Below, one piece after another: positions 43,990-52,124 of a stretch of DNA of 64,000 nt (the first letter of the stretch is position 1; every line of letters begins with the position of its first letter). The stretch spans positions 3,429,694 through 3,493,693 of the forward strand of contig NZ_KB913013.1 in assembly GCF_000383955.1 (NCBI RefSeq). Reading direction: 5' to 3'. Source of the stretch: Rudanella lutea DSM 19387. GTDB lineage: Bacteria > Bacteroidota > Bacteroidia > Cytophagales > Spirosomataceae. Both the position numbers and the translations under genes were made by a program. The notes below the pieces were generated by a model. The model was not told the DNA's origin and did no database searches. It was given only the letters and a program-made list of their open reading frames with translations.

Positions 43990-44943
43990 ATGAGCACCTT
44001 AATCAACGGCCTCCATCACGTAACGACCATTGCGGGCGACGCCCAACGCAACGTCGATTTCTACACGGATATTCTTGGGCTTCGGCTGGTCAAGAAAACG
44101 ATCAACTTCGATGCCCCCGACGTGTACCACCTGTACTACGGCGACGAAACCGGCTCACCCGGAACGATCCTGACCTTTTTTCCGTACGGACGTATCCCGC
44201 GGGGGCGTAAAGGGGCTGGGCAGTTGACCTACACGGCGTTTTCGGTGCCGACGGCTTCGCTGAGCTACTGGATCGACCGGCTCAACACCTACTCGATTGC
44301 CTTTGCCGGCCCGTACAAACGGTTCAACGAAACGTACATTCGGTTCGATGACTTCGACGGAATGGGCATTGAACTGGTAGCTAATGACGAGGATCTTCGT
44401 ACTGGTTGGGCTACCGGCCCTGTACCGGCTCAGTTTGCCATTCGGGGTTTTCATACGGTGACCTTGAACGAAACCAACCCCGATGCCACCATCAAACTGC
44501 TTACCGAAAGCATGGACCATCGGCTGGTGGCTGAGGAGGCCGGGCGATTCCGGTTTGTAGCGGGGCCGGGCGCGGCCGGTACAGGCGGGTCAGGGAGTTT
44601 TGTCGATGTGCAGCACGCGGCTGGCGAGTTGCGCGGGGCGCAGGGAGCGGGGTCAGTGCACCACGTGGCCTTTGCCACCGACAACCACCAAACGCAGGTG
44701 GCTATCCGGGAGCGGCTTATTGACAACGGTTTCATGCCGACCGAGATTCTGGACCGGAATTATTTCAAGAGTATCTACTACCGTGAGCCGGGTGGGGTAT
44801 TGTTTGAAATTGCGACCAACCCGCCGGGCTTTGCTATCGACGAACCTGTAGCTTCACTCGGCCGCGAACTCAAATTACCCGAGTGGTATGAGCCGCGCCG
44901 GGCACAGATCGAAGCCGGTTTACCCCCAATTTCGGTTAAGTAA
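43990..44943 (+). CDS. Ring-cleaving dioxygenase, VOC family (MhqO-like)
   Basis: Two-domain vicinal-oxygen-chelate protein of 317 residues. Each domain begins with a metal-ligand His motif: GLHHVTTIAGDAQRNVDFY at residues 7-25 and VHHVAFATDNHQTQVAI near 225. GPYKRFNETYIRFDDFDGMGIEL and the late YYREPGGVLFEIAT are typical of the MhqO/MhqA group that opens hydroquinone and catechol rings during quinone stress. It forms an operon with the next two genes (31-bp and 14-bp gaps). Confidence 0.88.
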   Translation: MSTLINGLHHVTTIAGDAQRNVDFYTDILGLRLVKKTINFDAPDVYHLYYGDETGSPGTILTFFPYGRIPRGRKGAGQLTYTAFSVPTASLSYWIDRLNTYSIAFAGPYKRFNETYIRFDDFDGMGIELVANDEDLRTGWATGPVPAQFAIRGFHTVTLNETNPDATIKLLTESMDHRLVAEEAGRFRFVAGPGAAGTGGSGSFVDVQHAAGELRGAQGAGSVHHVAFATDNHQTQVAIRERLIDNGFMPTEILDRNYFKSIYYREPGGVLFEIATNPPGFAIDEPVASLGRELKLPEWYEPRRAQIEAGLPPISVK

Positions 44944-44974
44944 AAAACGCTCTCCTGAACCGGAGACAACTGGT

Positions 44975-45607
44975 ATGATTCACAACCCGAATAATATTGT
45001 TACGGCTGGTGTACCCCTCGAAAAGGCGGGTAAAGTGATGGTGATGGTGCATGGCCGGGGCGGGTCAGCGCGTGATATTCTGTCGTTGAGCCAGTACATT
45101 GACCACCAGGATGAGTTCGCGTTCATTGCACCCGAAGCCCATCAGAATAGCTGGTACCCATATTCGTTTTTGCAACCGATGGAGCGCAACGAGCCCTATC
45201 TGTCGTCGGCGCTAACCACCCTCGAAATGGTGCGGGCCAGGTTGCAGTCGGATTTCAACCTGAAGCCTCCGCAGATCTATTGGCTTGGGTTTTCGCAGGG
45301 TGCCTGCCTGACGCTTGAGTTTGTGGCCCGCAACCCGCAGGTGTACGGCGGGGTGTTTGGCCTGAGTGGCGGGCTGATTGGTCCTGAGGGCTCTCCCCGC
45401 GATTACGCGGGAACGCTCGACGGGACACCGGTGTTTTTAGGCTGTAGCGATACCGATTCGCACATTCCGAAGGAGCGGGTTCTGGAAACCGAAGCCGTAC
45501 TGAGCCGGATGGGCGCCGAGGTAACCACTACCTTGTACCCGAATTTCGCCCACACAATTAATGAGGATGAACTGAAAACCATTAACTTGTTACTGCGTGG
45601 GCGTTGA
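44975..45607 (+). CDS. Carboxylesterase/phospholipase family hydrolase (MhqD-like)
   Basis: Alpha/beta hydrolase of 210 residues related to MhqD. Motifs are VHGRGGSARDIL, the nucleophile elbow LGFSQGACLTL (Ser near residue 116), an Asp in CSDTDSHIP and the catalytic His in PNFAHTINEDEL. Start MIHNPNNIV lies 31 bp after the dioxygenase stop; an earlier frame overlaps that gene and is rejected. Together with the dioxygenase it resembles the mhqNOD and yodED loci for hydroquinone resistance. Confidence 0.88.
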   Translation: MIHNPNNIVTAGVPLEKAGKVMVMVHGRGGSARDILSLSQYIDHQDEFAFIAPEAHQNSWYPYSFLQPMERNEPYLSSALTTLEMVRARLQSDFNLKPPQIYWLGFSQGACLTLEFVARNPQVYGGVFGLSGGLIGPEGSPRDYAGTLDGTPVFLGCSDTDSHIPKERVLETEAVLSRMGAEVTTTLYPNFAHTINEDELKTINLLLRGR

Positions 45608-45621
45608 TAAATCCCGATGAT

Positions 45622-45918
45622 ATGAGCCAGTACATGGTTGAATTTGCGCTTCCGGCCGAAATGAACGAAGAATTTGTTCAGAAAATACCGGCCCAGCGGC
45701 TGAAGGTCAACGAACTGATGGAAAGCGGCAAAATGCTTTCGTATTCGCTCTCGGCCGACCGCCAAAAGCTGTGGTGCATTTTGAAGGTAGATTCGGAGCT
45801 GGAAGTTATGGAAGTAATTGCCCAGTTTCCGCTCATCCAATACATGGACCCCACCATCAGCGAGCTAATGTTTCATAACATGGTGGCGGCCCGCATTCCG
45901 TTGTTTTCGCTCAATTAG
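45622..45918 (+). CDS. Muconolactone-isomerase-like protein
   Basis: Small ferredoxin-fold protein of 98 residues resembling muconolactone delta-isomerase (MLI domain): YMVEFALPAEMNEEF, NELMESGKMLSYSLSADRQK, LWCILKVDSELEVMEVIAQFPL and MDPTISELMFH. Muconolactone isomerase acts in ring-cleavage pathways, which agrees with the dioxygenase at the head of this operon, but the same fold is used by related small stress proteins. Start is an ATG 14 bp after the esterase stop. Confidence 0.7.
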   Translation: MSQYMVEFALPAEMNEEFVQKIPAQRLKVNELMESGKMLSYSLSADRQKLWCILKVDSELEVMEVIAQFPLIQYMDPTISELMFHNMVAARIPLFSLN

Positions 45919-45936
45919 TGTAAATTATGGAAAATG

Positions 45937-46070
45937 GCTGACGCGAGGGCCTTCGACAGGCTCAGGCTGACATCGGTTTGAGAGCCGCCCGTTAGCCTGA
46001 GCCTGTCGAAGGCCCTTGTCGTTCGGCGCATTGGTCGGCAACTATTTTTGAAGCAAATACTTGCGATGCT
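45937..46070. repeat. REP-like palindromic repeat, copy 2
   Basis: Same element as at 1800-1927. Left arm GCTGACGCGAGGGCCTTCGA onwards (45937-45971), right arm 45991-46020. Similarity resumes right of the hairpin with GGCAACTATTT and TTGCGATGC. Like the first copy it follows a plus-strand stop codon. Confidence 0.75.
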
Positions 46071-46109
46071 TAGTATCCATACTTCACGTCAGTTAATGTT
46101 TTTTCGGCC

Positions 46110-47471
46110 TCACTCCGCCAGCAATACCTCCTGCGCGGCTCGCTCGCCGGAGCGTACGGCCCCGTCCATATAGCCATTCCAGACTTCGGCAGTTTCGGTG
46201 CCAGCCCAGTGAATCCGGCCGACGGGTTCACGCAAAGCCGTGCCGTATTGGGTCCAGACGCCCGGTCCAAACAAACCGGCATAACAGCCCCGGCTCCAGG
46301 CTTCATCCACAAAGCTGTGATCAAGGTAACGCGTAGGCCTGTCAGCCGCGGGCCCAAACAAGGTGGTAAATGACGCCAGTGCCGATGCCTGCCGCTCGGC
46401 CTCACTCAGTTGCCCAAACGCCCGCGCCTGATTCCCCAGCACGAAACCCATCAGAATGCCCCGGCCACCATCGGCTGGTGAATTGTCGAACGTGACGGTT
46501 ACGTGCCCCTCAGGTGTGGCCGCGAGCCCATTCAGTCCCTGATCGCGCCAGAAAGGGCGCTCGTAGAACGCATAGCATTTCCAGACGACGCCCATCGGTA
46601 CGTTTTGCTGAAGTTGTACCCGTTTAGGGGGCAGAGCGGGCGTAAACTGAATTTCATTGGCCAGTATAGGCGGAATAGCCACAATGACCCGCCGGGCTGT
46701 ATAGTCAAAATCGGGGCCACTGACCCGGACTCCCTGTTCGGTTTGCTCAATCTGATGCACCGGCGCATTCAGGCGAATATGCCCATGCAGCTCGGCGGCC
46801 ATTTGGTCGGCTATCCGTTGAGAGCCGCCCACAAACCGTTCTTCCTGCGCGCCATTTTTTACGTTCATCAGCGTGTCCAGGTCCCGGCCCGACTTGATGT
46901 AGAACAACGTGTGCAGCATTGAAATATCGGCCGGGTCGGCGGCCCAAATCGCTTCGGCGGCAATTTTGAGGAACTGTCGGGCGGTTCTGTAACCCACGTG
47001 TTGCTGCATCCAGTCGGCTAGGGTGATAGCGTCGAGCTGTTGGGCGTTGGGCGAGGCCCACGGCTGTTTCAGATCAATGGTCCTTGCCAGTTTGTTCAGT
47101 TTTTTGATGTGCCAGTCGAGGCTCAGTAACGACAGCAGGGGGAGGGGTGGTATGAGGCCTTTGTAGCGTTTTACTTTGCCCCGGAATAGCTGCGTGCTTT
47201 TGCCGTCGTTGTAGGTTGGGTAGGTTTCAACGCCATACTCCCGGGCCAGCGCGTACATCCGGTCCTGCGTAGGGCCAACCCAGGCCGCCCCCAGATCAAC
47301 GTACGAACCGTCGTCGAAATGGCGTGTCCAGACCCGGCCACCGATTCGGTCGCGGGCTTCGAGAACCAGCACGCTTTTGCCCGCCCGGTGTAGGTTACGG
47401 GCGGCTGTCAGGCCGGCATAACCAGCCCCTACAACAATGACATCATGGGTGGTTGGGTGTTCGGTAGGCAT
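46110..47471 (-). CDS. Flavin monoamine oxidase family protein
   Basis: FAD-dependent amine oxidase of 453 residues. Dinucleotide-binding motif VIVVGAGYAGLTAARNL at residues 11-27, EARDRIGGRVWT near 40, YVDLGAAWVGPTQ, and the C-terminal FAD contact WAGTETAEVWNGYMDGAVRS GERAA-type region. The segment SRGCYAGLFGPG aligns with the region holding the covalent FAD cysteine of mammalian MAO, but covalent binding is not certain. No signal peptide. Substrate unknown. It is downstream of a small membrane protein across a long hairpin. Confidence 0.9.
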   Translation of the reverse strand: MPTEHPTTHDVIVVGAGYAGLTAARNLHRAGKSVLVLEARDRIGGRVWTRHFDDGSYVDLGAAWVGPTQDRMYALAREYGVETYPTYNDGKSTQLFRGKVKRYKGLIPPLPLLSLLSLDWHIKKLNKLARTIDLKQPWASPNAQQLDAITLADWMQQHVGYRTARQFLKIAAEAIWAADPADISMLHTLFYIKSGRDLDTLMNVKNGAQEERFVGGSQRIADQMAAELHGHIRLNAPVHQIEQTEQGVRVSGPDFDYTARRVIVAIPPILANEIQFTPALPPKRVQLQQNVPMGVVWKCYAFYERPFWRDQGLNGLAATPEGHVTVTFDNSPADGGRGILMGFVLGNQARAFGQLSEAERQASALASFTTLFGPAADRPTRYLDHSFVDEAWSRGCYAGLFGPGVWTQYGTALREPVGRIHWAGTETAEVWNGYMDGAVRSGERAAQEVLLAE

Positions 47472-47519
47472 TTATTTGGGTGGTTTAGGGCTTGTAAGAT
47501 AGGTCTTTAAATAAAGAAA

Positions 47520-47590
47520 GGGCTTTGTGAAGTGTGTAGAGATGTCATCTTTTCAAACAAAATGACATCTCTACACACTTCACAAAGCCC
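47520..47590. terminator. Long 29-bp-stem hairpin
   Basis: Perfect 29-bp arms (47520-47548 and 47562-47590) reading GGGCTTTGTGAAGTGTGTAG onwards surround a 13-base loop CTTTTCAAACAAA. It lies after the small membrane gene and before the amine oxidase on the minus strand, probably as a terminator. Part of the core recurs at 37108 and in hisF. Confidence 0.8.
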
Positions 47591-47614
47591 TCGATGCTGA
47601 AACCGGCCTAACGA

Positions 47615-47950
47615 TTAGTTTATGATCGCGTCGATAGCCCAGGTGACAATCGACACCACAATACTAAACAGCAAAGCGGCAAAGAAACCACTGACGGCAA
47701 AGCCGTCGACGATAGATGCTGCCAGATACACCATGATGACGTTAATGACGAGGTAGAACAAACCCAGCGTCAGAATGGTGATTGGGATAGTGAGCAGTAC
47801 CAGAATTGGTTTCAGAAACGCGTTGAGCAAGCCCAGCACGATAGCCACGATGATAGCGGCTCCGAAACCGTCGACTCGGATACCCGGAATGAACTGACTG
47901 GCGATAAACACCGCCACAGCGCTGATCAGAATGCGAATGATGAGTCCCAT
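47615..47950 (-). CDS. Four-helix membrane protein (phage holin 4 / YvlD family)
   Basis: Hydrophobic protein of 111 residues with four transmembrane segments (about 5-20, 27-55, 58-80 and 86-106). The pattern FIPGIRVDGFGAAIIVAIVLGLLNAFLKPIL and LTLGLFYLVINVIMVYLAASI is that of the family PF04020 (mycobacterial 4 TMS phage holin, YvlD). Despite the name there is no phage context. The cellular role is unknown, possibly envelope stress. It lies downstream of hisIE on the same strand. Confidence 0.85.
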   Translation of the reverse strand: MGLIIRILISAVAVFIASQFIPGIRVDGFGAAIIVAIVLGLLNAFLKPILVLLTIPITILTLGLFYLVINVIMVYLAASIVDGFAVSGFFAALLFSIVVSIVTWAIDAIIN

Positions 47951-48054
47951 TTTTCAGTTTTACAGTTTGTACTATTCAGGTTGCGGCCAGCCGTTCGGAG
48001 GGCCGCCCTCCTACGAATGATAACAACCTGAGCGCGAAAGATAGGATTTGAATC

Positions 48055-48660
48055 CTATTTTCCGGCGTGACGGCCCTGTAAAATCGTGATGACTTCGTCG
48101 AGGTCGATGTTTTTCTGCTCGAGCAACACCAGAAAATGGAACAGCAAATCGGCGGCTTCGCCCCGGAATAGGTCGTCGTTGTTGTCTTTGGCTTCGATTA
48201 CCAGCTCAACGGCCTCTTCGCCAACCTTTTGCGCAATTTTGTTGACCCCCCGGTTGAATAACGACGTGGTGTACGATTTTTCGGTGGGATTCACGCGCCG
48301 GTCGTGGATAATGCCTTGCAGGTAGTTCAGGAACTGCCCTTTTCCCCGGTTTACCTCCTCAAAACAGGTATCGGCACCGGTATGGCAGGTAGGGCCGGCG
48401 GGCGATGCCTTAATCAGCAGGGTGTCGCCGTCGCAGTCGATCAGGATCTGCCGAACGTGCAAAAAGTTATTGGAGGTTTCGCCCTTGGTCCAGAGCCTAC
48501 CTTTGCTCCGGCTGAAAAACGTAACCACACCCTCGGCCTGAGTTTTGTCGTAGGCTTCCCGGTTCATGTAGCCCACCATGAGCACCTTACCGGTTTGTTC
48601 GTCCTGCACCACGGCGGGCACAAGGCCGTCGGGCGATTTGCTAAAATCAATTGTTGTCAT
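48055..48660 (-). CDS. hisIE: Bifunctional phosphoribosyl-AMP cyclohydrolase / phosphoribosyl-ATP pyrophosphatase
   Basis: Steps two and three of histidine synthesis in one 201-residue chain. The HisI domain has GLVPAVVQDEQTGKVLMVGY, FFSRSKGRLWTKGETSNN and the metal-site CDGDTLLIKASPAGPTCHTG. The HisE domain (from about residue 110) has GVNKIAQKVGEEAVELVIEA and GEAADLLFHFLVLL. It is the last of four his genes on this strand, after hisF with a 24-bp gap. Confidence 0.95.
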   Translation of the reverse strand: MTTIDFSKSPDGLVPAVVQDEQTGKVLMVGYMNREAYDKTQAEGVVTFFSRSKGRLWTKGETSNNFLHVRQILIDCDGDTLLIKASPAGPTCHTGADTCFEEVNRGKGQFLNYLQGIIHDRRVNPTEKSYTTSLFNRGVNKIAQKVGEEAVELVIEAKDNNDDLFRGEAADLLFHFLVLLEQKNIDLDEVITILQGRHAGK

Positions 48661-48684
48661 ACAATTCGTTTGCTTGAGAAACGC

Positions 48685-49485
48685 CTAATTAGTCAGGCGC
48701 ATCGGAATACCTTGTTGGGCCAAATACTGCTTAAGCTCAGGAATATCGATCTCTTTGAAGTGAAAAATGCTGGCTGCCAGCCCGGCATCGGCTTTGCCAG
48801 TGGTAAACACATCCACAAAGTGATCCATGGTGCCCGCGCCCCCCGACGCAATCACCGGTATATGAGCCGCCCCCGACACGGCTGCCGTCAGTTCGAGAGC
48901 AAAGCCTGCCTTGGTACCATCGGTGTCCATTGAGGTGAGCAGAATTTCGCCCGCCCCCCGATTTTCTACTTCTTTAGCCCATTCGAGCGTGCGCAAATGA
49001 GTGGGTTTGCGGCCGCCATGCGTGTGCACGATGTGTTGTCCCGGCGCTGACATTTCGTTTGAAGAAATGTCAGCGCCGGCGGGAATCCAGCGGGTGTCGA
49101 TGGCCACCACAATACACTGGCTACCAAATTCGAGCGCGAGCTGATCGACCAGGGCGGGGTTACGCACGGCCGAGGAGTTGATCGAAACCTTGTCGGCACC
49201 GGCGTTGAGCAGCGCCGATACGTCGGCCACCGACGAGATTCCTCCGCCTACAGTAAACGGAATATTGACCGCGTGGGCCACCCGCCGGACGAGTTCAATC
49301 AGGGTTTTGCGCTCGTCGACGGTGGCGGTAATATCCAGAAAAACAAGCTCATCGGCCCCTTGTCGTGCGTAAATAGCCCCCAGTTCTACGGGGTCGCCAG
49401 CATCGCGCAGGTTCACGAAGTTCGTTCCTTTTACGGTGCGCCCGTCTTTGATATCGAGACAGGGAATAATTCGTTTTGTTAGCAT
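48685..49485 (-). CDS. hisF: Imidazole glycerol phosphate synthase subunit HisF with palindromic insertion
   Basis: Cyclase subunit of IGP synthase; with HisH it makes imidazole glycerol phosphate and AICAR. The TIM-barrel signature is intact: catalytic Asp11 (CLDIKDG), Asp130 (VVAID), [31 protein letters not shown] and [13 protein letters not shown]. The protein has 266 residues instead of about 253. The surplus is residues 136-148 ([13 protein letters not shown]), and their DNA is exactly the 39-bp perfect hairpin at 49041-49079. The start overlaps the stop of the GNAT gene by one base (TAATG). Confidence 0.95.
   Translation of the reverse strand: MLTKRIIPCLDIKDGRTVKGTNFVNLRDAGDPVELGAIYARQGADELVFLDITATVDERKTLIELVRRVAHAVNIPFTVGGGISSVADVSALLNAGADKVSINSSAVRNPALVDQLALEFGSQCIVVAIDTRWIPAGADISSNEMSAPGQHIVHTHGGRKPTHLRTLEWAKEVENRGAGEILLTSMDTDGTKAGFALELTAAVSGAAHIPVIASGGAGTMDHFVDVFTTGKADAGLAASIFHFKEIDIPELKQYLAQQGIPMRLTN
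49041..49079. repeat. 39-bp palindromic element inserted in-frame in hisF
   Basis: Sixteen-bp perfect arms (CCGGCGCTGACATTTC and its complement) around the seven-base loop GTTTGAA. Thirty-nine bases are thirteen codons, so the frame is kept. The encoded segment has no counterpart in other HisF proteins known to me and follows catalytic Asp130 by five residues. Confidence 0.85.
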
Positions 49486-49910
49486 TAGTAGCTGGTAAAT
49501 AATTTGCGGTGCATGTACCAGTGGGGCTCTTCGGGGTTGACGAAGCCAAACTGACGGTAGAGCCCCTGCGCATCTTGCGTGACCAGAATCCACCGGCGCA
49601 GCCCCTGCAATTCGGGGTATTCGGTGATGTACTGAACCAGTTTTTTGGAAAGGCCCCGGCCCCGATTGCTCTCAACCACGAACACATCGGACAGGTACGC
49701 TACCGTAGTATAGTCAGTTACGACGCGGGCAAACCCAACCTGTTGTCCATCGGGGGCGTAGACCCCAAAACAAAGCGAGTGCGCAACGGCTTTCTCGACT
49801 TTTTCGAGCGGGATGTTCTGCGCCCAGTACGACTCCTGACTCAGAAACCCGTGAATCACGTTCAGGTCGAGCCGGGATTTGTCGGTGCTGATGGTGTAAT
49901 TTTCGGTCAT
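49485..49910 (-). CDS. GNAT-family N-acetyltransferase
   Basis: Acetyltransferase of 141 residues with the GNAT acetyl-CoA loop [18 protein letters not shown] and the preceding strand YLSDVFV; the C-terminal part ([18 protein letters not shown]) is typical. The ATG at 49910 overlaps the stop of the gene before it (ATGA), and its own stop overlaps the hisF start by one base. It therefore belongs to the his transcription unit by position, though histidine synthesis has no known acetyltransfer step. Substrate unknown. Confidence 0.88.
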   Translation of the reverse strand: MTENYTISTDKSRLDLNVIHGFLSQESYWAQNIPLEKVEKAVAHSLCFGVYAPDGQQVGFARVVTDYTTVAYLSDVFVVESNRGRGLSKKLVQYITEYPELQGLRRWILVTQDAQGLYRQFGFVNPEEPHWYMHRKLFTSY

Positions 49911-50620
49911 GTGGTACAAACGGGTTTAGGCGGATAGGTTCGTCGGCAGATGTCTGTTGGGTTTTTAGCTAGTGAGAACAGCTGCTTCAGGATCGACACT
50001 ACCTGTTGAAGTTCAACTACTTTGGTTCGGACTTTACCGTATCCGGCCGGGCAATGGTATTTGTACGTTCGATGGCCCTCGGCCGAAAAAATGTCGAAAC
50101 GGTAGCTGATGCCGTCGCCAATGATTACGTAACGCTCCGTGTTCTTCGGGGCTTTTACGGTTACCTCGCCTTCCTTGTCGACACTCACGACAGTACTGGG
50201 AATACTGGTATCGCGCGGAGCGGATTTGGGAAAAATCTGCTCTCGAAGTACCGATTGGTCGGGTAAGGTCAGTAATCCGTCCGACACTAATTGACTCCAG
50301 ATAGCCGGGTCTACTTTCTTTCTTCGCGTTAAGCGCTCAGAATTTTCGAAACGATTTTGTGCCCAGTTCAGCGAGTATTCAGACAGAAATAAGCCCGCAT
50401 CGGTTCGGTCGAGCACGTATAGCTTTTGGGCATCGCCATAGGCCAGGCTTACTTTGGTCCAGATGCGTACCTGATAGTTACCCGGTTTCAGCGGCAAGGT
50501 TTTTAGACCGACTTTCTGAGCCAACGCATCAAACCGGGCCTGCACCCGTGTGGAGTCGTCCGGGGTAGCACAGGCGGGCCAGTAAGCCAACCAGAAAAGG
50601 AGTAAAACGATGCGGCTCAT
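49907..50620 (-). CDS. Unknown exported protein inside the his cluster
   Basis: The 237-residue protein has a hydrophobic N-terminal signal (LLLFWLAYWPACA) without a clear lipobox. No family is recognised. The mature part is rich in charged and beta-type segments, with YGDAQKLYVLDRTDAGLFLSEY and a C-terminal pair of cysteines. It lies between hisA and the GNAT gene, overlapping the GNAT start by 4 bp. It is most likely an inserted gene with no role in histidine synthesis. Confidence 0.72.
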   Translation of the reverse strand: MSRIVLLLFWLAYWPACATPDDSTRVQARFDALAQKVGLKTLPLKPGNYQVRIWTKVSLAYGDAQKLYVLDRTDAGLFLSEYSLNWAQNRFENSERLTRRKKVDPAIWSQLVSDGLLTLPDQSVLREQIFPKSAPRDTSIPSTVVSVDKEGEVTVKAPKNTERYVIIGDGISYRFDIFSAEGHRTYKYHCPAGYGKVRTKVVELQQVVSILKQLFSLAKNPTDICRRTYPPKPVCTT

Positions 50621-50629
50621 ACCTCAAAG

Positions 50630-51349
50630 TTAACTATTCAGGGCCATCAAGTCTTTCAGCGTCACGCGACCTTCGTAAATGGCCTTGCCTACAATCACCC
50701 CGAAGAGGTTCATTTCGGCCAGTTTCTCAATATCGCCCATGTTGGCAACCCCCCCACTGGCAATAATCTGCAAATCGGCCGACCGCTCCTGTAGGTTACG
50801 GTACAGCTCGAACGATGGACCCTGCAACAGCCCGTCTTTGGCCACATCGGTGCTGATTACGTACCGGATGCCTTTTTCGAGGTACTTCTCCACGAAGTCG
50901 TACACCCATACATCGGTGCCTTCTTCCCAGCCGCTCACGGCGATTTTCTCGTTTTTGGCGTCGGCCCCCAGAATAATGGCCTCGGGGCCGTATTGGGCGA
51001 GCCAACGTTCGAAGAGGTCGGGGTTTTTGACGGCGATACTGCCCCCGGTAACCTGCCTGGCGCCCGATTCGAACACAACTCGCAGGTCGTCGTCGGACTG
51101 TACCCCGCCACCAAAGTCGATATGGAGCCGGGTTTTGGTGGCAATCAGTTCGAGCACTTTCCAGTTGATGACGCGCTTTTGTTTGGCCCCGTCCAGATCC
51201 ACCAGATGCAGCCGGGTCAGGCCCGCATCTTCAAATTGCTGAGCTACCTCAAGCGGGCGGGCGTTGTATTCTTTTTTCTGGTTGTAGTCGCCCTGCGTAA
51301 GCCGAACGGCCTTGCCGTCGATCAGGTCAATTGCGGGAATAATGTGCAT
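50630..51349 (-). CDS. hisA: ProFAR isomerase HisA
   Basis: Fourth step of histidine synthesis: Amadori isomerisation of ProFAR to PRFAR. TIM-barrel protein of 239 residues with Asp8 in IPAIDLIDGKAVRLTQG, HLVDLDGAK, FGGGVQSDDDLR, the second catalytic Asp in VISTDVAKDGLLQGP and IIASGGVANMGD. The start at MHIIPAID is chosen over a start seven codons earlier. It follows hisH by 54 bp. Confidence 0.95.
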   Translation of the reverse strand: MHIIPAIDLIDGKAVRLTQGDYNQKKEYNARPLEVAQQFEDAGLTRLHLVDLDGAKQKRVINWKVLELIATKTRLHIDFGGGVQSDDDLRVVFESGARQVTGGSIAVKNPDLFERWLAQYGPEAIILGADAKNEKIAVSGWEEGTDVWVYDFVEKYLEKGIRYVISTDVAKDGLLQGPSFELYRNLQERSADLQIIASGGVANMGDIEKLAEMNLFGVIVGKAIYEGRVTLKDLMALNS

Positions 51350-51403
51350 AAACGGTATTGGGTTGGCCACAGAGCCGTTGCCACAACGGAGTTGCCCACA
51401 CGG

Positions 51404-51997
51404 TTAAAGCGAAAGATTCAAAAAGTTTTCGAGCACGCGCTGCCCTACGTTGCCACTAATTTCGGCGTGAAATTGAGCCGCGTAGAAGTTGTCTTTCTGG
51501 AGCATAGCGCTGAACGGACGCCCGTACTCGCACACGGCCACGGTCTCGGGGCAAACGTCGGCCGCGTAGCTGTGTACGAAATACATGTAGGCATCGGCGG
51601 GAAGCCCTTCGGTGAGCGGCCCGCGTAGTTGATTGATGTTATTCCAGCCCATATGCGGTACTTTGAGGCCACCATCGGCCGGCAGCCGGCGCACATCAAT
51701 ATCAAAAATGCCCATGCAGGTCGTGTTGTTCTCTTCGGAGTGACGACACATGAGTTGCATGCCGATACAGGTACCCAGCACGGGTTGTTTCAGCGATGGA
51801 ATCAGGCGATCGAGGCCGCGCTCGCGCAGGTACGCCATAGCGGTACTGGCTTCGCCTACGCCGGGAAAAATGACTTTGTCGGCCGACCGGATTTCGGTCT
51901 CATCGTCGGTCAGGAGGTAGCTCGCACCGATGCGGTCGAGGGCGTACATTACCGACTGAACGTTGCCTGCATTGTATTTGATAATGACGGTTTTCAT
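51404..51997 (-). CDS. hisH: Imidazole glycerol phosphate synthase subunit HisH
   Basis: Glutaminase subunit that feeds ammonia to HisF. Class I amidotransferase of 197 residues: VIIKYNAGNVQSV at the start, VIFPGVGEASTAM, the nucleophile in VLGTCIGMQLM, GWNNI, and the His/Glu pair in QFHAEISG. The ATG at 51997 is the true start; the longer frame gives the prefix MPVGLSAQRSTASLY, which is encoded by the flanking palindromic repeat. Three bases separate the start codon from that repeat, so the native promoter has been displaced. Confidence 0.94.
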   Translation of the reverse strand: MKTVIIKYNAGNVQSVMYALDRIGASYLLTDDETEIRSADKVIFPGVGEASTAMAYLRERGLDRLIPSLKQPVLGTCIGMQLMCRHSEENNTTCMGIFDIDVRRLPADGGLKVPHMGWNNINQLRGPLTEGLPADAYMYFVHSYAADVCPETVAVCEYGRPFSAMLQKDNFYAAQFHAEISGNVGQRVLENFLNLSL

Positions 51998-52000
51998 AAA

Positions 52001-52116
52001 GTACAGTGAAGCGGTGCTTCGCTGGGCCGATAGGCCAACAGGCATCGCTTGCTCAAGCGTTTGTTAGTGGTTCAAAAGTTGGCCTATCGGCCCAGAGGAG
52101 CGGTGCTCCGCTGCAC
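52001..52116. repeat. Palindromic repeat flanking RAYT, hisH side
   Basis: Begins GTACAGTGAAGCGGTGCTTC; its first 67 bases match 52755-52821 with two differences. The inner part folds back (CGATAGGCCAAC with GTTGGCCTATCG). The right end (GGAGCGGTGCTCCGCTGCAC) has diverged. It starts three bases upstream of the hisH start codon. Confidence 0.85.
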
Positions 52117-52124
52117 GGGTTGCG

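Noticed and set aside
47615-47950. Holin gene as a prophage marker
   Set aside because: The family name is misleading; no other phage gene is nearby, and such proteins are common in chromosomal contexts.
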